This document shows, piece after piece, positions 20,795-30,444 of a stretch of 64,000 nt of DNA. The position numbers were made by a program, and so were the translations under genes. This DNA comes from Leptospira sp. (GTDB lineage: Bacteria > Spirochaetota > Leptospiria > Leptospirales > Leptospiraceae): positions 1 through 64,000 of the forward strand of contig JACVCB010000020.1 in the NCBI GenBank assembly GCA_016742255.1, in the 5' to 3' direction. Each line of letters starts with the position of its first letter. Position 1 is the first letter of the stretch. The notes beneath the pieces were generated by a model. It made no database searches, was not told the DNA's origin, and saw only the letters and a program-made list of their open reading frames with translations.

Positions 20795-20797
20795 ACT

Positions 20798-21418
20798 ATG
20801 CAAACTCCAAAAGAACATACTAGAAAAGAAATTCTACAAGCAGCTCGAGAAGAGTTCATCCAACTTGGTTTTGAAAAAGCCAGTATGCGAACCATTGCCA
20901 AAAAAGCAGAGGTATCAACGAGTAATATCTACAATTACTTCGAAAACAAAGAACACTTACTGACAGAGATCTTACAACCTGTGTTATCAGGACTTGAGAA
21001 AGCATTCGCCTATGTCTCACATCCCGATTATTTTGAAAAAAGGTTTAACGACAGTTATGAGACATGGAGAGAACGATTTCACATTGCACTTGATTATGTG
21101 GATGCAAACAGGGATGATTTTATCCTGCTCCTCACAAAGGCTCAAGGGTCCCATTTGGAAGAATTTCCAGAAACTGTCCTCACAAGACTTACCAAAATCA
21201 ATTTTGAGCAATATTCAACTTTCAAACAAAAAAATCCAACCTATAAAGGGGAAGTAGATGAGTTTGTTGTCCGCAACATCTTATCATTTTTCCTGAATAT
21301 CTTTGTGCAAATGGTAAGACAAGGGATTTCCAAACAGGACATGCTCGTATACCAAGATAGTTTCCTTAAATTTTTGCATTTTGGATACAAAGGATCGATT
21401 GCCTCCGATTTGAACTGA
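20798..21418 (+). CDS. TetR/AcrR family transcriptional regulator
   Basis: A 206-residue regulator. The N-terminal TetR helix-turn-helix covers residues 6-52, with the family pattern TREKILQAAREEF ... FEKASMRTIAKKAEVSTSNIYNYFENKEHLL. The C-terminal ligand domain is all-helical and not assignable to a ligand. It starts at ATG 20798, with AGGA immediately upstream and an inverted repeat spanning the leader. It lies between folC and trpF on the same strand, so no obvious divergent target is visible. Confidence 0.9.
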   Translation: MQTPKEHTRKEILQAAREEFIQLGFEKASMRTIAKKAEVSTSNIYNYFENKEHLLTEILQPVLSGLEKAFAYVSHPDYFEKRFNDSYETWRERFHIALDYVDANRDDFILLLTKAQGSHLEEFPETVLTRLTKINFEQYSTFKQKNPTYKGEVDEFVVRNILSFFLNIFVQMVRQGISKQDMLVYQDSFLKFLHFGYKGSIASDLN

Positions 21419-21434
21419 ATCAATCTGGTTCTCG

Positions 21435-22067
21435 ATGGGAACCGATACCAAAATTAAAATCTGTGGAATCAAAGATTTGGCCACACTTGAGTTATGCCAC
21501 GAACTCAGTGTGGACTATGTTGGACTCAATTTTTCACCCAGATCACCTCGTGGAATCAATCGAAGCGGAGCAGAAGAAATACTTTCCATCCGCCATTTAC
21601 CAGGATTCCCTAAACTTGTTTTTTTATTTTTTGAAAATTCCATTGAAGAAATCCGTACTCTCACAAAAGAATTTAAGCCAGACTTAATCCAACTCATCCG
21701 TGGTGATCATTTTCTCACAAAGGAAATTTGGGAATCTTATACAAATCAAAAACAATTACTCCCAGCAATCCGAATCCAGTCACCCATCATTTCAGATGAA
21801 GAATTGGAACCTCAGTCTTCCCTCGTCATTTTGGATAGCTTTCAAAAAGGACTCGGTGGAGGCAGTGGACATGTATTCCCTTGGGAATATGTAACAAACG
21901 TAAAACGACCTTATCTACTTGCTGGAGGTATCACTCCAAACAATGTTCAATTAGCTCTGAATACATTAAAACCTTATGGTATTGATGTAGCAAGTGGAGT
22001 GGAAACAGACGGCAAAAAAGATCCTAATAAAATCAAAGAATTGGTACAAAATGTCCGAAACGTATGA
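21435..22067 (+). CDS. trpF: phosphoribosylanthranilate isomerase
   Basis: A 210-residue TIM-barrel enzyme of tryptophan synthesis that isomerises N-(5-phosphoribosyl)anthranilate. It shows KICGIKD with the catalytic cysteine at the N-terminus, VGLNFSPRSPRGI, the catalytic-aspartate strand VILDSFQKGLGGGSGHVF, LAGGITPNN and DVASGVE. The length is normal. It overlaps the start of mutS by 17 bases. No other trp gene is in the window. Confidence 0.94.
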   Translation: MGTDTKIKICGIKDLATLELCHELSVDYVGLNFSPRSPRGINRSGAEEILSIRHLPGFPKLVFLFFENSIEEIRTLTKEFKPDLIQLIRGDHFLTKEIWESYTNQKQLLPAIRIQSPIISDEELEPQSSLVILDSFQKGLGGGSGHVFPWEYVTNVKRPYLLAGGITPNNVQLALNTLKPYGIDVASGVETDGKKDPNKIKELVQNVRNV

Positions 22068-24573
22068 AGCTTTAAATACTCCTGTTATGCGCCAATATCT
22101 GGAAGTAAAAGAACAACATCCAGATGGAATCGTATTTTTTCGAATGGGTGATTTTTACGAAATGTTTATGGACGATGCAAAAATTGCCGCACAAATTTTA
22201 GACATCACTCTTACCAAAAGGCAAAACCAAATCCCAATGGCAGGAATTCCATACCATGCCACAGAAAGTTATATCTCAAGACTAATCTCTGCTGGGAAAA
22301 AAGTCGTAGTTTGTGAACAAACAAAACCCGATGACCCAAAAGCAAAAATTATGTCGAGGGAAGTTGTTCGCATCATCACACCTGGAACTGTCGTAGAGGA
22401 CAATTTACTTGGTGGGTATCAAAACAATTATTTATCTTTGTATTATAAAGAAAAAACTTCCGTCTACTTAGCGTTTGCCGATGTTTCAACTTCGGAACTT
22501 GTATATTTTTACTTTTCTGAAACGGAAAAAGAAAGAATTTTAGATACAATCAAACGATTTTCTCCGAAGGAGATGATTTATACTGATGAAATCCCTCCCC
22601 TTTCAAAAGAATCCAAAATTATCCTATCCCAAATTCCAAAAGAATACCTCCCTAAAAAAAAAGTAGCAGGAATCGATTCCGTTGTACACGTATTAGATGC
22701 ATATCTCCAATACAATTATAGAAACCAAAACTTTGTCTTCCAATCCCCAAGACGAATTGATGAAAGTGAATATTTAGTCCTCGACGAACAAACGGTTTCC
22801 CATTTGGAACTGGTAGAAAATCCTAATGATAAAAACCATACTTTATTTGGTGTCCTCAATCGTTGTACCACTGCTACAGGAAAACGTTACCTCAAACAAA
22901 GGATCTTATTTCCTACAAGGGATGAAAAAAAAATAAAAGACCATTGGGACAAAATTGAAATTTTAACTCAGAACAAAAAAGAGCGTATCAAAATCAAGGA
23001 ATCACTGGGGGATCTCATTGATTTAGAACGTGTGATGACACGTTTCCGTGTAGGGAAAGCTTTGCCTCGCGATTTTCGTGGGATTGAAAAAAGTTTAACA
23101 GCTGTCAGGCAGATGAAGTTAATTTTAGATGGAATTGGATATGACTTTTCCAAACTACCAAAAGACTTAGAAGTCCTAAGTTTAGAATTTCAAAAAACAC
23201 TTTTTGATGGCGAACTGCCTGTATTTTTAGGAAACTCACCATTTTTAAAATCTGGTTTTAATCAAGAGTATGACGATGCCATTTTAGCCCGAGAAAAAGG
23301 GAAAGATTGGATTTTGGAACTCGAAGAAAAAGAGAAAAAGGAATCTGGTTGTTCTAGCTTAAAAATTCGTTATAACAAAATCTTGGGTTACTTTATCGAA
23401 GTTTCAAAAGCCCAAGCAAAAGATGTCCCTTCTCATTTTTTAAAAAAACAAACCCTTGTCACAGGGGAAAGATTTACTTCTCCTAAACTCGAAGAACTGG
23501 AACGTGCCATCTTACAAGCAGATGAAATCATTGAACGAATCGAAAAACAAGAATTTGATCGTTTGGTGGCAACATGTATCTCTCTCTATGAAGCATTTTT
23601 AACTTTATCAAATGAAGTTGCCTCTTTGGATTACCATTTATCTCTTACGGAAACCAAAGAAGAATACCAGTGGACACGACCCGAAATTAGAACCGATGGA
23701 ATCATCGAATACATTGACTCACGCCACCCTGTCGTTGAAACATTTTTACCTATAGGGGAACGATTTGTTCCTAACACATTGGAACTCAATCCAAAAGAAA
23801 ACGCAATCGCAGTGTTAACTGGTCCGAATATGGCAGGTAAATCTACCTTTATGCGCCAAATAGCCATTAACCAAATTCTTTTTCAGATGGGTTCCTATGT
23901 TCCCTCTAAAAAAGCATCCTTATCCATTGTGGATCGCATTTTTACAAGGATTGGATCGGGTGACAACCTAACGAAAGGTGAGTCTACATTCTTTGTAGAA
24001 ATGAAAGAAACTGCCACAATCCTAAACCAATTCACAGAAAATAGTTTGATCCTTTTTGATGAAGTTGGTCGCGGAACATCAACTTATGACGGTTTGTCGA
24101 TTGCATGGGCGATCCTGGAATTCTTAAGTAAAAACTTTCCGAAACCAAAAACCATTTTCGCTACACATTACCATGAACTAACGGAACTCGAAAAAGGTGC
24201 AGGTATTTTTAATCTTTATTTAGATACCTTTGAAAAAGATGGTGAGATTCTATTCTTAAAAAAAGTGAAACGAGGAAAATCAAAACAATCCTTTGGAATT
24301 TACGTCGCAAAATTGGCAGGAATTCCGGAATCAGTATCGGAACGTGCGAAAGAAATATTATCGGGACTCGAATCCAAAAAAAGAGAAATCAAAATCAAAA
24401 ATGAAGAGCCAAGTTTGTTCGGGAATTTAATGGAAAAAGAGGCTAAAGAACTATCGACTAACGAAGAAAAAGTGCTCAAACGTATTTCTGGTCTCGATCC
24501 TAATAAAATTCCACCACTTGAAGCTTTGTCAATCTTGGATGAATTAAAAAGAATTCTCAAAGAGGAAAACTAA
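22051..24573 (+). CDS. mutS: DNA mismatch repair protein MutS
   Basis: A MutS1 protein of 840 residues, which recognises mismatches and recruits MutL. The N-terminal mismatch-binding motif is FFRMGDFYEMF (Phe-x-Glu pair); the ATPase domain has Walker A GPNMAGKST, then GSGDNLTKGESTFFVEM, Walker B ILFDEVGRGTSTYDG and ATHYHEL. The frame extends 19 codons further upstream, but ATG 22051 (MSETYEALNTPVMRQY) matches the normal start. It overlaps trpF by 17 bases, and its last 30 bases overlap the convergent serB gene. Confidence 0.96.
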   Translation: MSETYEALNTPVMRQYLEVKEQHPDGIVFFRMGDFYEMFMDDAKIAAQILDITLTKRQNQIPMAGIPYHATESYISRLISAGKKVVVCEQTKPDDPKAKIMSREVVRIITPGTVVEDNLLGGYQNNYLSLYYKEKTSVYLAFADVSTSELVYFYFSETEKERILDTIKRFSPKEMIYTDEIPPLSKESKIILSQIPKEYLPKKKVAGIDSVVHVLDAYLQYNYRNQNFVFQSPRRIDESEYLVLDEQTVSHLELVENPNDKNHTLFGVLNRCTTATGKRYLKQRILFPTRDEKKIKDHWDKIEILTQNKKERIKIKESLGDLIDLERVMTRFRVGKALPRDFRGIEKSLTAVRQMKLILDGIGYDFSKLPKDLEVLSLEFQKTLFDGELPVFLGNSPFLKSGFNQEYDDAILAREKGKDWILELEEKEKKESGCSSLKIRYNKILGYFIEVSKAQAKDVPSHFLKKQTLVTGERFTSPKLEELERAILQADEIIERIEKQEFDRLVATCISLYEAFLTLSNEVASLDYHLSLTETKEEYQWTRPEIRTDGIIEYIDSRHPVVETFLPIGERFVPNTLELNPKENAIAVLTGPNMAGKSTFMRQIAINQILFQMGSYVPSKKASLSIVDRIFTRIGSGDNLTKGESTFFVEMKETATILNQFTENSLILFDEVGRGTSTYDGLSIAWAILEFLSKNFPKPKTIFATHYHELTELEKGAGIFNLYLDTFEKDGEILFLKKVKRGKSKQSFGIYVAKLAGIPESVSERAKEILSGLESKKREIKIKNEEPSLFGNLMEKEAKELSTNEEKVLKRISGLDPNKIPPLEALSILDELKRILKEEN

Positions 24574-25443
24574 AGCAGATAAATTTGTAAATTCGATCCA
24601 ATTGATGATTTGGTCTTTTAGACCTTGTTTGGCATGAATCCCAATCCCAATCCCTGCAGCATTTAACATCAAAGCATCATTGGCTCCGTCTCCTACAGCA
24701 ACCACACGTTCGAGAGGAACTAAAAATTCATTCGCATACTTCCGTAAGTAGACTTCCTTTTTCTCACGATTGATGATCTCACCAAAGATTTGGCCTGTGA
24801 AAAAACCATCCTTTTCTTCTAGTCCATTGGCTCGAAAAAAGTCCACAGGGTATTTTTTTGAAAATAGTTCTAAAACAGGACTAAATCCACCACTTAAAAT
24901 GCCAAGCTTACAACCGTTTGATGGGACAAATTGAAAAACCGTTTCCATTCCATCATTTAAATGCAAAAGATCATATACTTCTTTAAAACTTTGTATGGAA
25001 AGACCAGCCAAATGTTTCACTCTGAGGCGGAGAGCTTCATCAAATCCCATTCCACCTTCCATCGCTTTTTTTGTAACACTTGCTACTGTGTCGAATACAC
25101 CATGTTTACGGGCAAGTTCATCGATCACCTCTTCTTTGATGACTGTGGAATCCATATCAAATACAAAGAGAGAAGTTTGTTTGGTAGGTAATAAGGAAGG
25201 TAGATATAATAAATCTATTTTGTATTTTGCAAACCTTTCTCGAATCATCAAAATTTGATTTCGGTTCCAGGATTCGTCGAGTAAGATACGAACAGAGTGA
25301 AGACCATATCGTTCCGAATGGGAAAAAGTTTTGTTGTCAATTGTAACAGTGGAAGTAAAAATCTCACCCTGAACATCTTGGAAGCCTTCGAAAATTTGAT
25401 TGTTGGGAATGGGATTACTAGAAATGAGAAGGATTGAATTCAT
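24544..25443 (-). CDS. serB: phosphoserine phosphatase
   Basis: A 299-residue HAD-family enzyme for the last step of serine synthesis. Motif I is FVFDMDSTVI, with the nucleophile Asp96 and Asp98. The cap contains GMGFDEALRLRV, motif II is LSGGF, and motif III/IV is VAVGDGANDALML. The N-terminal 90 residues resemble the small ACT-like domain of longer SerB proteins. The gene follows the GDSL lipoprotein gene after 3 bases and converges with mutS (30-base overlap, no terminator between). Confidence 0.93.
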   Translation of the reverse strand: MNSILLISSNPIPNNQIFEGFQDVQGEIFTSTVTIDNKTFSHSERYGLHSVRILLDESWNRNQILMIRERFAKYKIDLLYLPSLLPTKQTSLFVFDMDSTVIKEEVIDELARKHGVFDTVASVTKKAMEGGMGFDEALRLRVKHLAGLSIQSFKEVYDLLHLNDGMETVFQFVPSNGCKLGILSGGFSPVLELFSKKYPVDFFRANGLEEKDGFFTGQIFGEIINREKKEVYLRKYANEFLVPLERVVAVGDGANDALMLNAAGIGIGIHAKQGLKDQIINWIEFTNLSALVFLFENSF

Positions 25444-25446
25444 TCG

Positions 25447-26214
25447 TTACTTTTGTAAATAGGGTCTCAGTTTTTTACCCCAAAGTTCGTATCCTTTTTC
25501 ATTAAAATGCAAACTATCTCCATTCGAGCGAATGAATTCATCACTTAGAGTTGGTGCATCTGGTTTTCGCATAATGTCCCAAACTTCTATGTATTCTACA
25601 TTTTGTGTGGTACGAGCCACTTGGTTTAAAAATAAATTATATACAGGAACAATTTGATTCAATTCCTTCACACGAGTTGGCGGAACTGCAATGAGAAAAA
25701 TCCTCGTTTGGTGGTTATGAGAATGGATTTTTTTGATGATCATAAGCAGATTATTTTGCATAAGGCTCAAACATTTGCCTTGGATAAAATCGTTTCCACC
25801 GATTTCGATCACAACAGTTTTAGGCTCTAATCGTAACACATCCTCATCGATACGAGTGAGTAAGGTTTCTGTCATATCACCACCTATCCCACGATTGGTG
25901 ACTGATTTTCCTGGAAATTCTTTCACCATTAGGTCTGGTACAAACAAATGCACCAAACTATCACCAGTAAAAACAATTTCAGAACGTTTAATTTTAGTAT
26001 TGTCTTCTGCGTATAACAAACGTGTTGGGAGCCAGGCCTTTTCGATGTACTTTTTAAAATTTACATCATCACGCCAACCTGGCTCTGCAAAACACTGGAA
26101 GTTAGAGTCAAAGTAATCTCGTTTTGAGGTGGTTTTACAATTTGTAACACTCAAAACTAGGGTGATCGAAACACCCCATCGAAGGAAGAATTTAATCCTG
26201 TTCTTGTGGTTCAT
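25447..26214 (-). CDS. GDSL/SGNH-family lipoprotein esterase
   Basis: A 255-residue lipoprotein. The lipobox cysteine is near residue 26 (LSVTNC). The SGNH hydrolase blocks are complete: FTGDSLV (Ser86), RGIGGD, EIGGNDF, and a C-terminal DSLH (Asp233, His236). Family members are esterases, lipases or acetylhydrolases acting outside the inner membrane. The start overlaps the end of the upstream 59-residue gene by 23 bases, and serB follows after 3 bases, so the group is an operon. Confidence 0.85.
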   Translation of the reverse strand: MNHKNRIKFFLRWGVSITLVLSVTNCKTTSKRDYFDSNFQCFAEPGWRDDVNFKKYIEKAWLPTRLLYAEDNTKIKRSEIVFTGDSLVHLFVPDLMVKEFPGKSVTNRGIGGDMTETLLTRIDEDVLRLEPKTVVIEIGGNDFIQGKCLSLMQNNLLMIIKKIHSHNHQTRIFLIAVPPTRVKELNQIVPVYNLFLNQVARTTQNVEYIEVWDIMRKPDAPTLSDEFIRSNGDSLHFNEKGYELWGKKLRPYLQK

Positions 26215-26371
26215 TCATTCGGAAGCGCTTTTGCCAATCTTTGATTTGGGCCTGCGCATATTCTTCCGTGTCACAAATCCGAAATTCAATCGGGTTATTT
26301 GTGGTTGTTTCGATGAGTTTGGCTTCGATATACCCGTTCTTTAACTTGGTTGTCTCAATGCGATATCTCAT
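26192..26371 (-). CDS. small 59-residue protein, function unknown
   Basis: Read directly from the sequence. The ORF encodes MRYRIETTKLKNGYIEAKLI and continues to MNEPQEQD. An ATG at 26371 has GGAG eight bases upstream. The protein is soluble, with an alternating strand-like N-terminal half and a helical second half (DTEEYAQAQIKDWQKRF). Its 3' end overlaps the GDSL lipoprotein start by 23 bases, suggesting translational coupling. No family recognised. Confidence 0.6.
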   Translation of the reverse strand: MRYRIETTKLKNGYIEAKLIETTTNNPIEFRICDTEEYAQAQIKDWQKRFRMNEPQEQD

Positions 26372-26395
26372 CTGAATAGCTCCAAAAACCAGGAT

Positions 26396-27943
26396 TTAAT
26401 TTCCACGTATCTTTGCAATCTCTTCTAAAGTTTCATCCTCTTTGTATTTTCCAAAGAGAAAAATTGCAAGTAAACAGAATGCAGAAGCAAGAGGTCCTGT
26501 CAATCGAACTCCCAGTTCCCCACCTGCTTCTACTTCTTCGACTTTACAAATGGTTGATTCCTTACTTATTTTTGCCTCAGACTCACTATTTTTTTTCGGT
26601 TCTGACTTAGATTCGGACACAGATGGAGCAATGATTCCTGTTACGCTAGGAGAAACTTGTTTTTTGGAATCACGGTCAAGCCCAAGTAAAATAACAGAGC
26701 TGAAGATTAATACAGCAAGTGTTTGTCCTAGTTTTTGCATAAAAGTCCGTCCTGCATAAAAAAGCCCTTCTCGTTTGGAACCTGTTTTTAATGAATCAAG
26801 TTCAGCAATATCTGCTAATATTGCATTTGGTAATATACCAAGGATTGCAATTGGTATCGCAGCAACAGCAACAATCATATAACCTTGGATATACGGGGAC
26901 AACGGCAAACTGTTTTTCCCAATAAAATAGATGGATAAAAACAGTGCGAGAAACGTGTAAAATCCAATGAGAACGGTTCTCTTTTTGCCAATTTTTCGTG
27001 CGACAAAATTGACAACAGGGTAAAAGGCAAAGGATACAAGTAACATCACTGTCAGGAGTTGTGTGACAAAGTCCCTTTCCAATTCTAATAGGACTGTTAC
27101 GTAGTAGGAAATACCTGTTGTGAGAATGGTGAGTGCGAGGAAGTAACACAAATCAGAAAGTGCAAAATACAAAAAGTTTTTGTTTTTGAAAGTGAGGACA
27201 AGTGCTTCTTTAAAAGGGACACTCGATGCTTCTGATTCACAGTAAGTTTTTTCGTGGATGGTAAACACGGGGAAGTACATACAAATCGCAGCAAAGATAC
27301 AAAGGATACCCAATGCATATTGCCTTGCGACAAGAGTTTGCACAGAAGGATCTGGATCAAAAACATAACTCGATTGTAAAACACTAGCAATCATCGGTTC
27401 CGTGGAGGCAACAATGATCCCCAATGCATACGTAACTGAGATGTAAGTGGATAAATTGAGTCGTTCTTCGGGAGTATGTCCAAGCTCAGGGATAAGTGCA
27501 AAAAATGGTGTGACATACACTGTTAAAAATAGATAGAAGAGTAACATAAAACTCGTCATCCAAACCAAATTTGTCGATGAGACGAAGTTATGTGGTGGAA
27601 CAAAGATTAACCAACAAAAGACGGCAGATGGAATCCCTCCTAGAAATAAAAAGGGAATTCTCCTTCCAAACCGTGAAGAAAAACGATCGGAAGAGTTTGC
27701 AATGAGTGGGTCAGTGAATGCATCCCACAAACGGCCAATGGCAGCTACCACACCTATGGTAGAAAGGCCCCAAAACGCCATTTTTTCAATCAGATCCGGG
27801 AAACACTCCTGTCCGGGTTTCGGAGCTGGAGGTAGGTAAAAATAAACTTGGTGTAGGCCAATGATGTTGATGAGTGTAGACCAACCAAGTTGGCCTACCG
27901 CATAACTAATTTGTTTTCCAAATGGTAAAGACGGTTTTTGCAT
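26396..27943 (-). CDS. MFS transporter, GPH (MelB-like) cation:sugar symporter type
   Basis: A membrane protein of about 515 residues with 12 predicted helices. It opens with the GPH-family pattern FGKQISYAVGQLGWS and has DAFTDPLIANSSDR with SRFGRRIPFL in the first half, typical of MelB-like symporters. A hydrophilic insertion near residues 445-490 (rich in S, E, K) separates the last helices. The frame begins at GTG 27952, but ATG 27943 is three codons on and better matches the family. It follows bioB by about 60 bases; whether it carries a biotin-related compound is unknown. Confidence 0.8.
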   Translation of the reverse strand: MQKPSLPFGKQISYAVGQLGWSTLINIIGLHQVYFYLPPAPKPGQECFPDLIEKMAFWGLSTIGVVAAIGRLWDAFTDPLIANSSDRFSSRFGRRIPFLFLGGIPSAVFCWLIFVPPHNFVSSTNLVWMTSFMLLFYLFLTVYVTPFFALIPELGHTPEERLNLSTYISVTYALGIIVASTEPMIASVLQSSYVFDPDPSVQTLVARQYALGILCIFAAICMYFPVFTIHEKTYCESEASSVPFKEALVLTFKNKNFLYFALSDLCYFLALTILTTGISYYVTVLLELERDFVTQLLTVMLLVSFAFYPVVNFVARKIGKKRTVLIGFYTFLALFLSIYFIGKNSLPLSPYIQGYMIVAVAAIPIAILGILPNAILADIAELDSLKTGSKREGLFYAGRTFMQKLGQTLAVLIFSSVILLGLDRDSKKQVSPSVTGIIAPSVSESKSEPKKNSESEAKISKESTICKVEEVEAGGELGVRLTGPLASAFCLLAIFLFGKYKEDETLEEIAKIRGN

Positions 27944-27956
27944 GTGTATCACTAGA

Positions 27957-27984
27957 GGCGGTAAAGTAGGAGCATGATACCGCC
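27957..27984. other. hairpin between bioB and the MFS transporter gene
   Basis: GGCGGTA (27957-27963) and TACCGCC (27978-27984) form a perfect 7-base stem with a 14-base loop. It lies just upstream of the MFS start in the same transcript direction and has no T-run after it on either strand, so it is not a standard intrinsic terminator. It could affect translation or mRNA stability between bioB and the transporter. Confidence 0.4.
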
Positions 27985-28002
27985 AAAAGTGAAAAAGGCA
28001 AA

Positions 28003-29058
28003 CTACTTTTTGTGTTTATAGAGTTCTGGAAAGTTTTTCTCGTCGTATAAAAACTTTGACTCGTAGTCTTCCCAACCTTCTGGGATTCCTTCCGTGAATT
28101 CTGGAACCATGTTACAATCATGAATGAGATTCATTGTTTGTTCCATTTCACTTCCTTTCACATTCAAATACCCTTCTGCAAAAAGAGAATTGGCAACATA
28201 CAATGCAATCGACTGTAAGGAACCCAAATGCCCTTCACGACCCGCACCAACTCGGATTTCAGAGTCTGGGTTCACCAAACGGAACACAGACAACACTCTG
28301 ATACAAAACTCAGGAGTGAGTGGTGACTTTTGGATGGCATGACCTTTGATGGGGATAAAAAAGTTCACGGGAATGGAGATCACACCAAGTCGTTTGAGTT
28401 CAAATGCAACTTGTACGATGTCTTCCAATGCTTCACCCATACCCACAATGATCCCAGAACAAAGTCCAATCTCTGCTTCTTTTGCCGCCTTAAGTGTCGT
28501 TAGACGGTCTTGGAAGGTATGAGTGGAACAAATTTCATTGTATTTGGATTCAGAAGTATTGAGGTTATGATTGTAACGATCAAGACCAGCATCCTTTAAT
28601 GTTTTTGCTTTTTTGGCATCAAGGATACCCGCAGAAAGACAAACCTTCATACCCAACTCACCGTTGATTTTGGAAATGGTTTCGGCTAGTTTGTCGACAG
28701 CTTTGTCAGTTGGTCCTCTGCCAGAAGTCACCATACAAAAACGATAGGCACCGTTTTCTTTTGCCTTTTTAGCATCTTCCCAAATTTCTTCAGGTGATTT
28801 TAAGGAATACTCTTGGATCCCTGATTCTCCACCCTTCCTTTGTGCACAGTAACCACAATCTTCAGGGCAATATCCGTTTTTGATGTTATCTAAAATATGA
28901 ATGCGAACTTTATTACTGAAATGTCGGAATCGTTCTTCCGAAGCTTTTGCTACGATGGGCAAAAAAGGAACCTCTCCTTTTAAAATTTGGAGGGCTTCTT
29001 CCTCGGAGATGATGGAGGGAGAGGAAGAGGTCGTTTTTTCTTGGATAGTTGCGATCAT
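28003..29058 (-). CDS. bioB: biotin synthase
   Basis: A 351-residue radical SAM enzyme that inserts sulfur into dethiobiotin. The radical-cluster motif CPEDCGYC has cysteines at 64, 68 and 71. [17 protein letters not shown] and the C-terminal GREGHLGS with the [2Fe-2S] ligand Arg region are all present. The length is normal. bioA lies 57 bases upstream on the same strand. No BirA-type palindrome was seen in that gap. Confidence 0.96.
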   Translation of the reverse strand: MIATIQEKTTSSSPSIISEEEALQILKGEVPFLPIVAKASEERFRHFSNKVRIHILDNIKNGYCPEDCGYCAQRKGGESGIQEYSLKSPEEIWEDAKKAKENGAYRFCMVTSGRGPTDKAVDKLAETISKINGELGMKVCLSAGILDAKKAKTLKDAGLDRYNHNLNTSESKYNEICSTHTFQDRLTTLKAAKEAEIGLCSGIIVGMGEALEDIVQVAFELKRLGVISIPVNFFIPIKGHAIQKSPLTPEFCIRVLSVFRLVNPDSEIRVGAGREGHLGSLQSIALYVANSLFAEGYLNVKGSEMEQTMNLIHDCNMVPEFTEGIPEGWEDYESKFLYDEKNFPELYKHKK

Positions 29059-29115
29059 GAAAACAAAATCTTTTGTGAGGGTGACTCTGTAAACGAAGAA
29101 AATGGACGTAAGGAT

Positions 29116-30444
29116 TTAGTCTTTTTCTGGTTCTAAAAATCCGAGTAGTGTCGTTTCAAGCGCCAAAAATATTTTTTCTAGGGAAGGATCTGAAATGGTA
29201 TAGGGAGGAGTGATGTAAATGGTTCGCCCCAAGGGTCTGAGTAAAATATGAAATTTCCGAAGGGCGTTTTTGATTTGTTTCCCTATGGGATTTAAGTATT
29301 CATCATGGGCAACTGGTTCCTTCCATTCAAAGGCAAAAATTCCACCCATGACTCTGACATTTTCAACTGACGTTCCCATTTTTTTTTGGAAGGAAATTGC
29401 ATATCGATTTAGTTTTTTTTCCAAATCCCTTACTTGTGTTAGTCCAAATTCTTGTAACATAGATACAGACGTATAACCAACGCTACATGCGAGTGCATTC
29501 CCTGTCATGGTATGTGCATGGAAAAATGCTTTGTATGGATCTTTCGAAAGAAACTGTTTATAAATAAAATCAGATACAAGGGTTGCTGCAAGTGGCAACA
29601 TTCCACCAGTGAGTCCTTTTGCTAAAATCAGTAAATCGGGAATTACTCCTGCTTTTTGGTAAGCAAACGGTTCTCCTAATTTTCCCATACCCGTAAACAC
29701 TTCGTCAAAAATCAGCAAAGTGTTTGTACTTGTTGCCAGTTCTCGTAATTTGGTTAAAACTTTTTTATCATAAAACAACATCCCGTTGGCACCAAATACC
29801 AAAGGTTCAATCACGATTCCTGCATAATCGTTTTGTTTGATCGAAAGTTCTAAATCTGCCATACATTCAGTATCACAATTCGTAGGTTGTTTCCCCCATG
29901 GACAGTTCATACAATTGGGAGCTGGGAACTCCTTTGTTGGAAATCGTAATTCTGAAAAAATGCGATTGAAGTAATTTTTCCCAGATACATTCATTGCCCC
30001 AATACTATCCCCATGATAGGAGTTGGAAAAAACGATAAACTCTAAACGAGGTTTAAAATCGGGATGGTTTTGGTAATATTGTATCGAAAGTTTTAATGCA
30101 ATTTCGATCGCATTCGATCCGTTATCCGAATAAAATACTTTTTTGAAATCAAAGTTTGTAAGTTCTAATAATGCTTTCGATAATTTTTCTGCACTTTCAT
30201 GTATGTTGCCAGCAAGCATTACATGATCCAAAGATTGTAATTGGTTTCGTAAAGCAGAGATAAGTCGAGGGTGTCTATGTCCATAAATCATCGTCCACCA
30301 ACTGGAGATGGCATCGATCCAAACATTTCCATCTTCATCCGTAACAAATTCATTCTCGGCAGAAATAATGTTTAATAAGGATTCTGATTCCTCTTGGATC
30401 GTGAGTGGAACCCAAGTGTTAGTTGTAACTGGATTATATTTCAT
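29116..30444 (-). CDS. bioA: adenosylmethionine-8-amino-7-oxononanoate aminotransferase
   Basis: A 442-residue class III PLP aminotransferase that makes 7,8-diaminopelargonate. It has the SSWWTMIYGHRHP substrate region (about 48-59), DNGSNAIE, FDEVFTGMGKLG, the PLP lysine K276 in ILAKGLTGG, and FFHAHTMTGN. An insertion around residues 178-195 holds five cysteines within 18 residues (CMNCPWGKQPTNCDTEC), which may bind a metal. The start overlaps bioD by 11 bases, so bioD and bioA are coupled. Confidence 0.93.
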   Translation of the reverse strand: MKYNPVTTNTWVPLTIQEESESLLNIISAENEFVTDEDGNVWIDAISSWWTMIYGHRHPRLISALRNQLQSLDHVMLAGNIHESAEKLSKALLELTNFDFKKVFYSDNGSNAIEIALKLSIQYYQNHPDFKPRLEFIVFSNSYHGDSIGAMNVSGKNYFNRIFSELRFPTKEFPAPNCMNCPWGKQPTNCDTECMADLELSIKQNDYAGIVIEPLVFGANGMLFYDKKVLTKLRELATSTNTLLIFDEVFTGMGKLGEPFAYQKAGVIPDLLILAKGLTGGMLPLAATLVSDFIYKQFLSKDPYKAFFHAHTMTGNALACSVGYTSVSMLQEFGLTQVRDLEKKLNRYAISFQKKMGTSVENVRVMGGIFAFEWKEPVAHDEYLNPIGKQIKNALRKFHILLRPLGRTIYITPPYTISDPSLEKIFLALETTLLGFLEPEKD

